The position numbers were made by a program, and so were the translations under genes. Shown here piece by piece: positions 21,884-27,710 of a stretch of 27,710 bases of DNA. The notes beneath the pieces are model-generated. The model was given only the letters and a program-made list of their open reading frames with translations. It did no database searches and was not told where the DNA came from. The DNA is from Actinomycetes bacterium (GTDB lineage Bacteria > Actinomycetota > Acidimicrobiia > Acidimicrobiales > Microtrichaceae). Every line of letters starts with the position of its first letter. The first letter of the stretch is position 1. The stretch is from contig JAEXGP010000105.1 in assembly GCA_023450775.1 (NCBI GenBank), positions 1 to 27,710 on the forward strand, given 5' to 3'.

Positions 21884-23035
21884 GTGCTCCAACTGACCGA
21901 GGAACACCAGCTGTTCCGCCAGACCGCGCGTGAGGTCGTCGAGAAGGAGATCGACGCGTACGCGGACGACTGGGAGCGATCGGGCGACTTCCCGGCGCAC
22001 CAGCTGTTCCGCCGATTCGGGGAGCTCGGCCTCCTGGGCGTGGAGTACGACCCCGCCTACGGCGGCGGGGGAGCGGACCACACCTTCACGATGATCCTGG
22101 GCGAGGAGCTGGGTCGCGCCGCCTCGCTCGGCGTCTCGATGGCGATCACCGTCCAGACCGACATGGCCACGCCGGCCCTGCACCGCTTCGGCACGCACGA
22201 GCTGAAGGAGCAGTACCTCCGGCCCGCGATCGCCGGCGAGCACGTGGCGGCGATCGGGGTGTCCGAGCCCGACGCCGGCTCCGACGTGGCCGGCCTGCGG
22301 ACGCGGGCCGTGCGCGACGGTGACGAGTGGGTCATCAACGGCACCAAGCTCTGGATCACCAACGGCACCCAGGCGGACTGGATCTGCCTGCTGTGCCGCA
22401 CGTCCGACGAGGGCGGCTACCGCGGCATGTCGCAGGTGATCGTGCCGACCGACCTGCCCGGGTTCTCGGTCAGCCGCAAGCTCGACAAGCTCGGCATGCG
22501 GGCGTCGGACACCGCCGAGCTCGTCTTCGACGACGTGCGGGTGCCGGTGTCGAACACGATCGGTGAGATCGGCCGCGGCTTCCAGCAGCAGATGGCCCAG
22601 TTCCAGAACGAGCGGATGATCGCCGCGTACCAGATGGTCGGGGCCACCGAGCTCGCCCTGGAGCGCACGATCCAGTACCTGAAGGAGCGACAGGCGTTCG
22701 GCGCCCCGCTGCTCGCCAACCAGGCGCTCCAGTACGAGCTCGCCGACATCGCCGCGGACCTGGACATGGCGCGGCACCACAACTGGGCCGCGGTCGCCGC
22801 CTACCTCCGGGGTGAGGACATCACCCGCCAGGCCACGGTCGCCAAGCTCAAGACCGCCCGGCTCGCCCGTCGCATGGCCGACGTGGCCGTGCAGTTCCAC
22901 GGGGGCATGGGCTACGTCGAGGAGAACTGGCCCGCCCGCTTCTTCCGCGACACGCGCCTGTGGTCCATCGGGGGAGGTGCGGACGAGGTCATGCTCCGCA
23001 CCCTCGCCCGCATGAACGGCATCGTCGGCGACTGA
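21884..23035 (+). CDS. Acyl-CoA dehydrogenase
   Basis: 383 residues from GTG 21884, preceded by AGGAGAAG. It oxidises an acyl-CoA to the 2-enoyl form, passing electrons via FAD to ETF. It has the N-terminal helical domain (LTEEHQLFRQTAREVVEKEI), the FAD/substrate strand AAIGVSEPDAGSDVAGL, and the C-terminal QFHGGMGYVEENWPARFFRD. The end reads IGGGADEVM, with Gly at the position where medium- and short-chain enzymes carry the catalytic Glu. The base is then likely Glu243 in QNERMIAA, as in isovaleryl- and long-chain types. Chain length cannot be set. The kup gene follows 11 bases later. Confidence 0.95.
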   Translation: MLQLTEEHQLFRQTAREVVEKEIDAYADDWERSGDFPAHQLFRRFGELGLLGVEYDPAYGGGGADHTFTMILGEELGRAASLGVSMAITVQTDMATPALHRFGTHELKEQYLRPAIAGEHVAAIGVSEPDAGSDVAGLRTRAVRDGDEWVINGTKLWITNGTQADWICLLCRTSDEGGYRGMSQVIVPTDLPGFSVSRKLDKLGMRASDTAELVFDDVRVPVSNTIGEIGRGFQQQMAQFQNERMIAAYQMVGATELALERTIQYLKERQAFGAPLLANQALQYELADIAADLDMARHHNWAAVAAYLRGEDITRQATVAKLKTARLARRMADVAVQFHGGMGYVEENWPARFFRDTRLWSIGGGADEVMLRTLARMNGIVGD

Positions 23036-23046
23036 GCCGCGCCGAC

Positions 23047-24945
23047 GTGTCCGTCGTACGACGCAAGGACCGCGCCCATCCGGCGAAGGTGGGGGCCGGC
23101 GGTGTGGCGCTCGCCGTCGGCGCGCTCGGCGTGGTGTTCGGCGACATCGGGACCAGCCCGCTGTACGCCTTCCGCGAGACGTTCGAGCACTACCACGTGC
23201 CCGTCGACCGGGCGAACGTCATCGGCGCCTGCTCGCTGATGCTGTGGTCGATGATCCTCATCGTCACCGTCAAGTACGTGGTGTTCATCCTCCGCGCCGA
23301 CAACCACGGTGAGGGCGGCATCCTGGCGCTGACCACGCTGGTGGTCGGCCAGGGCAAGAAGGTGACCGGTGTGATGGCCACCCTGCTGCTGCTGGGCCTG
23401 TTCGGCATGGCGCTGCTCTACGGCGACGGGGCGATCACGCCGGCCATCTCGGTGCTGTCGGCGACGGAAGGCCTGGAGGTGGCGGCCCCGGCCCTCGATG
23501 CGTGGGTGCTGCCGCTCGCGGTCCTGATCCTGCTGGGGCTGTTCGCCATCCAGAACCGCGGCACCGGCACCGTCGGCAAGCTGTTCGGGCCGGTGATGCT
23601 GATCTGGTTCATCACGCTCGCCGTGCTCGGCATCACCCGCGTGTCGACCAACCTGGAGATGTTCGAGGCGATCAACCCGCTGCACGCGGCGGAGTACCTG
23701 TCGAGCAACGGGCTGCACGGCTTCCTGTCGCTCGGCTCGGTGTTCCTGGTGGTCACCGGCGGCGAGGCGCTCTACGCCGACCTCGGCCACTTCGGTCGCC
23801 GCCCCATCCGGATCTCCTGGTTCGCGGTGGCCTTCCCGGCGCTCACGCTCAACTACTTCGGCCAGGGCGCCCTGCTGCTGGACGACCCCGAGGCCATCTC
23901 CAACCCGTTCTTCCGGATGGGACCCGAGTGGGCCCGCTGGCCGCTGGTCATCCTGGCCACGTTCGCGGCGGTCATCGCCTCGCAGGCGCTGATCTCCGGC
24001 GCGTTCTCCATGACCGTGCAGGCCATGCAGCTCGACTACCTGCCCCGCATGTCGGTGCGCCACACGTCGGCCGACCACGTCGGCCAGGTGTACCTGCCGC
24101 TCGTGAACTGGGTGCTCGCAGCCGGCTGCATCGGCCTGGTGCTCGGTTTCCAGCAGTCGTCCTCGCTGGCCGCGGCCTACGGCATCGCCGTCACGGCGAC
24201 GATGTTCGTGACCACGCTGCTCTTCTACAAGCTGCTGCGGCTCAACTGGGGTTGGGCGGCGCCGCGTGCGCTGGCGCTGTGCGTGCCGCTCGGCGCGCTC
24301 GAGCTCGGCTTCTTCGGCGCCAACGTGTTCAAGATCCCCGCCGGCGGATGGTTCCCGCTGCTGGTCGGGTCGCTGATCATGGTCGCGATGACGACGTGGC
24401 GGACCGGCCGCCGCGTGGTCGCGGAGCGGCTCAGCGTGGGGCGCGTGCCCATCCGGGACTTCATCGCCCGGCTCCCCGAGGACATCGCCCGCGCGCCGGG
24501 CACCGCGGTGTTCATGTTCCGCGGCGACGGCGTGGCGCCGCCGTCACTCCTGGCCAACACCAAGCACAACCGGGTGCTGCACCGGCGGGTGATCCTGCTG
24601 TCCGTCGTGACGGCGGCCGAGCCGTACGTGCCCGAATCGGACCGCGTGGAGGTCGAGGAGTTCGGCCGCGGCCTGTGCCAGATCACCCTGCACCACGGCT
24701 TCATGGAGGAGCTGAGCGTGCCGCAGGCGATCGACCGGCTCGAGATCGGCGGTGCGGAGCTCGACGTCAACGAGGTCACGTTCTTCCTGGGTCGCGAGAC
24801 GGTGATCCCGAGCGAGATCGTGTCGATGGCCCCCTGGCGGGAGCGCCTGTTCGCCTTCATGCTGCGGGCCGCGGCCTCGGCGTCGCGCTTCTTCAAGCTG
24901 CCGCCGGAGCAGGTGGTCGAGGTCGGCTCCCAGGTCGAGATCTGA
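23047..24945 (+). CDS. kup: KUP-family potassium uptake transporter
   Basis: 632 residues from GTG 23047; the usual length of Kup/Trk-type KUP proteins. It catalyses proton-coupled K+ uptake across the inner membrane. Characteristic KUP motifs are VVFGDIGTSPLYAFRETFE near the start, LRADNHGEGGILAL, and LYGDGAITPAISVLSATEG. About 12 transmembrane helices fill the first 470 residues, followed by a cytosolic C-terminal domain (from RVPIRDFIARLPEDIARAPG on). The upstream acyl-CoA dehydrogenase gene is only 11 bp away and may be co-transcribed, but no functional link is known. Confidence 0.97.
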   Translation: MSVVRRKDRAHPAKVGAGGVALAVGALGVVFGDIGTSPLYAFRETFEHYHVPVDRANVIGACSLMLWSMILIVTVKYVVFILRADNHGEGGILALTTLVVGQGKKVTGVMATLLLLGLFGMALLYGDGAITPAISVLSATEGLEVAAPALDAWVLPLAVLILLGLFAIQNRGTGTVGKLFGPVMLIWFITLAVLGITRVSTNLEMFEAINPLHAAEYLSSNGLHGFLSLGSVFLVVTGGEALYADLGHFGRRPIRISWFAVAFPALTLNYFGQGALLLDDPEAISNPFFRMGPEWARWPLVILATFAAVIASQALISGAFSMTVQAMQLDYLPRMSVRHTSADHVGQVYLPLVNWVLAAGCIGLVLGFQQSSSLAAAYGIAVTATMFVTTLLFYKLLRLNWGWAAPRALALCVPLGALELGFFGANVFKIPAGGWFPLLVGSLIMVAMTTWRTGRRVVAERLSVGRVPIRDFIARLPEDIARAPGTAVFMFRGDGVAPPSLLANTKHNRVLHRRVILLSVVTAAEPYVPESDRVEVEEFGRGLCQITLHHGFMEELSVPQAIDRLEIGGAELDVNEVTFFLGRETVIPSEIVSMAPWRERLFAFMLRAAASASRFFKLPPEQVVEVGSQVEI

Positions 24946-24960
24946 CCCTCGAGATGCGAC

Positions 24961-25023
24961 CTCGACGATTCTGATCACCAGGAATCGCGCTGGGACACGT
25001 TCCCGGTGGTCAGAATCGTTGGG
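24961..25023 (+). other. Long imperfect hairpin between kup and the TPP riboswitch
   Basis: Arms 24961-24979 and 25005-25023 pair over about 19 positions with three G-T wobbles, including GATTCTGATCACC against GGTGGTCAGAATC. Inside, after a one-base mismatch, GGAA (24981-24984) pairs with TTCC (25000-25003). No T-run follows on the plus strand. It may be a bidirectional terminator for kup, a protein-binding palindrome, or a small mobile-element relic. Confidence 0.7.
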
Positions 25024-25044
25024 TAGGGTCGGGGCACCAACCGA

Positions 25045-25134
25045 ATCCGGGGAGCTCGGGACACCGGGCTGAGAGGGTGGCTGCAGACGCCACCGACCCG
25101 TCTGAACCTGAACTGGGTAATGCCAGCGGAGGGA
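25045..25134 (+). promoter_or_regulatory. TPP riboswitch (THI element)
   Basis: Contains the conserved CTGAGA (25069-25074), ACCTGA (25106-25111) and GGGTAATGCCAGCG (25115-25128) blocks in the right order and spacing of the TPP aptamer. P1 can form from TCCG (25046-25049) with CGGA (25127-25130). The ribosome site GGAGGG (25128-25133) overlaps the aptamer's 3' strand, five bases before the thiN ATG, so TPP binding would hide it: translational control is the expected mode. Confidence 0.95.
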
Positions 25135-25138
25135 GCAC

Positions 25139-25951
25139 ATGGACACGCCTGACGTGTTCGCGGGGGTCGCCACGCACGTGGTGTTCGCCGGTGGACCACC
25201 ACCCACGCCTGCGGAGAAATCGGTCCTCCTGGGTCGCCTGACGGCCACGACCGTGACCCGCAGCGTCGCCGCCGACAGCGGCATCGAGCTGGCCGACGCC
25301 CTGGGTGTCGGCGCACCGCCCGGCCCCGGCAGCGCAGGAGGACCGCCGCTCGCGGCCGTGCTGGGGGACATGGACTCGGTCGACCCGGCGCGTCTGGCAC
25401 GCGCCGAGCGGGAGGGGATCCCGGTCGAGCGGTTCCCGTCCGACAAGGACGCCACCGACCTGGAGCTGGCGCTCGACGACGCGGTCGCGCACGCCTCGCC
25501 CGGCGACCGCCTGGTCGTCGTCGGGACGACGTCGGGTCGGTTCGACCACGTCCTGGCGACGCTGCTCGTCCTGGCCTCACCGGCGTACGACGACGTCGAC
25601 CGCGAGGCGTGGCTCGGTGGTGAGGTCGTCCACGTCGTCCGCGGCGCCCGCTCGCTCGAGCTCGGCGAGGGGACGACGTTCTCGGTCCTGCCGCTCCACG
25701 GCGACGCGCGCGGGGTGACCGCCCGCGGTGTGCGGTGGGAGCTGCACGGCGAGGTGCTCGCCGCCGGCACCAGCCGCGGCGTGTCCAACGTGGCGGCACG
25801 CGCCGTGGTGGACATCGAGGTGGCCCGGGGCACGGTGCTCGTCGTCGTGCCGTCGGCCCAGGACGCGCCACGGGGCGCTTCGCCACCGGACGCACCGCAC
25901 GCGCACCAGCGCGCAGCAGGGGAGATCGACGACACGGAGGAGGCTCGGTGA
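25139..25951 (+). CDS. thiN: Thiamine pyrophosphokinase
   Basis: 270 residues from ATG 25139, right after the TPP riboswitch. It transfers pyrophosphate from ATP to thiamine (EC 2.7.6.2), forming TPP. Family motifs: AADSG (44-48), LGDMDSVD (75-82), FPSDKDATDLELAL (99-112), GRFDH (133-137) and, near 209-216, GTSRGVSN. These are the metal/ATP and thiamine contacts seen in eukaryotic TPK and ThiN. The chain is longer than the usual 210-220 residues because of a Gly/Pro insert near 60-70 and a disordered C-terminal tail. Its stop overlaps the next start (GTGA), so it is coupled to the thiamine importer. Regulation is by TPP, its product. Confidence 0.95.
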   Translation: MDTPDVFAGVATHVVFAGGPPPTPAEKSVLLGRLTATTVTRSVAADSGIELADALGVGAPPGPGSAGGPPLAAVLGDMDSVDPARLARAEREGIPVERFPSDKDATDLELALDDAVAHASPGDRLVVVGTTSGRFDHVLATLLVLASPAYDDVDREAWLGGEVVHVVRGARSLELGEGTTFSVLPLHGDARGVTARGVRWELHGEVLAAGTSRGVSNVAARAVVDIEVARGTVLVVVPSAQDAPRGASPPDAPHAHQRAAGEIDDTEEAR

Positions 25952-27072
25952 GCGGGCATCGACCGGCAGACGGACACCACGACCGGGCGCAGACGCCGCG
26001 ACGGTCCCGGCGGCGGTGGCTCACCGCGGTGGCGGCGGTGGCGGCGATCTCGCTCGCGGTCGCGGCGTGCGGCGACGACTCGGGCGACGAGGGGTCCGGT
26101 TCCGGCGGCGACTCCGAGAAGGTGGTGCGGCTGGTCACCTACGACTCGTTCGCCCTTCCCGAGGACGCCGCCAAGGCCTTCGAGGAGCAGACCGGGGCCA
26201 AGATCGAGGTCATCGCGTCCGGCGACGCCGGCGGCATGCTCACCAAGGCGCTGCTGGCCGCCGGCGCACCCGAGGGCGACGTGCTGTTCGGCGTCGACAA
26301 CACCCTCGCCACGCGGGCAGCGCAGGACGGGCTGCTGGTCCCGTTCACGCCCTCGGGCCAGCAGGCCGACGCGCCGCTGCGTCTCCCCGGCGAGATGGGC
26401 AAGCTGCTGACCCCGATCGACCGTGGCGACGTGTGCATCAACGTGGACGCTGCATGGTTCGCCCAGCACGGTCTGGCACCGCCGACCACGATGGCGGACC
26501 TGGTGGACCCGACGTACCGGGATCTCCTGGTGGTGACCAGCCCGGTCACGTCGTCGCCGGGCCTGGCGTTCCTGATCGCCTCGATCGACGAGTACGGCGA
26601 CGGATGGCAGGACTGGTGGCAACAGCTGCGGGACAACGGCGTGCGCGTCCGACCGAGCTGGGACGACGCCTACAACACGGACTACACGGTGTCGGGCGGT
26701 GACCGGCCGCTGGTCTTGTCCTACGCCTCGTCGCCGCCCGCCGAGGTCGTGTTCAGCGAGGGTGCGCGCACCGAGCCGGCGTCGTCGGTGATGGCCGACT
26801 CGTGCGTGCAGCAGGTGGAGTACGCCGGTCTGCTGGCGGGTGCGGAGCACCCCGACCTGGGCGAGGAGCTGATCCGGTTCATGCTCACGCCGGAGTGGCA
26901 GCGGTCGCTGCCGCTGTCGAACTTCGTGTTCCCTGCCGTGGGGGGCACGGAGCTGCCGCCGGAGTTCGAGCGGTGGGCGGTGCTGCCCGACGACTCACGA
27001 GCCGTGTCGGCCACCGAGATCGGTGAGCATCGGGACGACTGGATCGAGCAGTGGCGATCGATCATGGAGTGA
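25948..27072 (+). CDS. thiB: Thiamine ABC transporter substrate-binding lipoprotein (ThiB/TbpA-like)
   Basis: 374 residues from GTG 25948 with GGAGGAGG upstream. A Tat/Sec-type signal with an RRSRRRW stretch leads to the lipobox LAVAAC, so Cys41 would be lipidated and the protein anchored outside the membrane. A Gly/Ser/Asp linker follows. The mature domain starts VVRLVTYDSFALPEDAAKAF, then GAKIEVIASGDAGGMLTKAL and the DVLFGVDNTLA segment, matching thiamine-binding proteins. Trp/Tyr-rich patches (DWWQQL, SYASSPPAEV) are usual in the site. It is coupled by GTGA overlaps to thiN before and thiP after. Confidence 0.93.
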   Translation: MSGHRPADGHHDRAQTPRRSRRRWLTAVAAVAAISLAVAACGDDSGDEGSGSGGDSEKVVRLVTYDSFALPEDAAKAFEEQTGAKIEVIASGDAGGMLTKALLAAGAPEGDVLFGVDNTLATRAAQDGLLVPFTPSGQQADAPLRLPGEMGKLLTPIDRGDVCINVDAAWFAQHGLAPPTTMADLVDPTYRDLLVVTSPVTSSPGLAFLIASIDEYGDGWQDWWQQLRDNGVRVRPSWDDAYNTDYTVSGGDRPLVLSYASSPPAEVVFSEGARTEPASSVMADSCVQQVEYAGLLAGAEHPDLGEELIRFMLTPEWQRSLPLSNFVFPAVGGTELPPEFERWAVLPDDSRAVSATEIGEHRDDWIEQWRSIME

Positions 27073-27710
27073 TCGCGGCGCGGTCCGGGTCCATGCCGCG
27101 TGCCGCTCCCCGACGCCGGGCCGGTGGTCGCACCGCCGGTGGCCGATCGGTGGTCGGGGTCGTCGCGGTCGCACTCGTGGCGGTGGCGGTCGCGGTGCCC
27201 GTCCTGGCGGTGCTGGGGCGGGCGCTACGTCCCGGCGGCGAGTGGAGCCTGGACGCGCTCGAACGGATCCTGTCGTCGGGCCGGACCTGGCGGCTGCTGG
27301 CGCTGACGGTGGGGCAGGCAGCGGCGTCCACCGCTCTCACCGCAGCGGTCGGCCTACCGCTGTCGTGGGTGCTGGCGCGCTACCGGTTCCCGGGACGTGG
27401 CGCGGTCCGCACCGCGGCCATGGTGCCGTTCGTCCTGCCGTCGGTGGTGCTCGGCACCGCGATCGCCTCGGTGCTCGGCCCCTCAGGACTCGTCGACGCC
27501 CGCGGCACCTGGTGGCCGGTGTTCGCCGCCCACGTGTGCTTCAACCTGGCGGTGTTCGTGCGGGTGGTCGGCGCCGCCCTCGACGGCCTGGACCCCGGGC
27601 TCGAGGACACCGCTCGCACCCTGGGGGCGACGCCGGCGGCCGCGGCGCGGCGCGTGCTGTTCCCCGCCGTCGCGCCTGCGGTGCGGGCCGCGGCGATCGT
27701 CGTGTTCCTG
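27069..27710 (+). CDS. thiP: Thiamine ABC transporter permease (ThiP-like), cut by window end
   Basis: 214 codons in the window, no stop; frame runs off the right edge. GTG 27069 overlaps the thiB stop. A basic Arg-rich N-terminus (MPRAAPRRRAGG) precedes the first helix (VVGVVAVALVAVAVAVPVLAV), and further helices follow (LTVGQAAASTALTAAVGLPL, MVPFVLPSVVLGTAIASVL). The ABC permease EAA-type loop is visible: EDTARTLGATPAAAARRVLFP. ThiP proteins are fused double permeases of about 500 residues or more, so the second half and a ThiQ ATPase should lie just outside. It completes thiamine import in the TPP-controlled unit. Confidence 0.93.
   Translation, partial: MIAARSGSMPRAAPRRRAGGRTAGGRSVVGVVAVALVAVAVAVPVLAVLGRALRPGGEWSLDALERILSSGRTWRLLALTVGQAAASTALTAAVGLPLSWVLARYRFPGRGAVRTAAMVPFVLPSVVLGTAIASVLGPSGLVDARGTWWPVFAAHVCFNLAVFVRVVGAALDGLDPGLEDTARTLGATPAAAARRVLFPAVAPAVRAAAIVVFL

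Noticed and set aside
24544..26850. 768-codon minus-strand ORF
   Set aside because: Antisense to kup, the TPP riboswitch, thiN and thiB, whose assignments are strong.
1..27710. CRISPR array, insertion sequence or prophage genes
   Set aside because: No spaced direct-repeat array, transposase or phage structural motifs were seen; the only mobile-element trace is the tRNA-Val fragment.

Overview
The window is high-GC DNA with many GTG starts, purine-rich ribosome binding sites, tightly packed short operons and frequent convergent gene pairs. The content (TetR-MDR-sulfotransferase cluster, CYTH-CHAD protein, DUF427 and DUF1254/1214 proteins, Zwf, acyl-CoA dehydrogenase, Kup, riboswitch-controlled thiamine operon) points to an actinobacterium. 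An environmental lineage such as Acidimicrobiia is my guess; no marker gene here settles it.

Region 1 (1 to about 3260) looks accessory. It holds a small acidic orphan on the minus strand, two short two-helix membrane proteins that look like diverged paralogues, a larger orphan membrane protein, and a NERD-domain (nuclease-related) protein with an N-terminal Cys4 motif. By eye it is less GC-rich than the rest. It ends at 3217-3260 in the 3' half of a tRNA-Val(CAC): anticodon loop, T arm and 3' acceptor strand are present, but the 5' half is missing. This is the expected scar of an integrated element whose other end (intact tRNA-Val, probably with an integrase) lies left of the window. Perfect inverted repeats crowd the junction.

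Region 2 (3300-9260) is chromosomal housekeeping and orphan material: a structured leader with two small ORFs, a DksA/TraR zinc-finger protein divergent from a methyltransferase, a membrane-anchored SRPBCC protein, a membrane-protein gene split by an apparent one-base frameshift in a G5 run, a GNAT-SnoaL pair, a VOC protein, a DUF427 protein and a DUF1254/1214 protein.

Region 3 (9264-13871): a TetR regulator translationally coupled to a PAPS-type sulfotransferase and divergent from an MDR oxidoreductase, with two adjacent palindromes as candidate operators. Then a 34-codon remnant of an MBL-fold lactonase, a tiny membrane protein and a class C beta-lactamase-like serine hydrolase.

Region 4 (13893-21730): a CYTH-CHAD protein divergent from a leishmanolysin-like lipoprotein metalloprotease, an SRPBCC protein whose 3' end is echoed in five 17-bp tandem repeats, an adenosine-deaminase-family enzyme with a non-canonical active-site motif, Zwf, an alpha/beta hydrolase and a degenerate receiver-like protein.

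Region 5 (21884-27710): acyl-CoA dehydrogenase, Kup potassium transporter, a long imperfect hairpin, then a TPP riboswitch in front of thiN (thiamine pyrophosphokinase), thiB-like lipoprotein and thiP-like permease (cut by the window end). The three thi genes are joined by 4-bp GTGA overlaps. Import and pyrophosphorylation of thiamine are thus placed under feedback by the product, TPP. No complete undescribed system is evident. The best leads are the tRNA-Val attachment scar, the frameshifted membrane protein, the deaminase variant and the pre-riboswitch hairpin.
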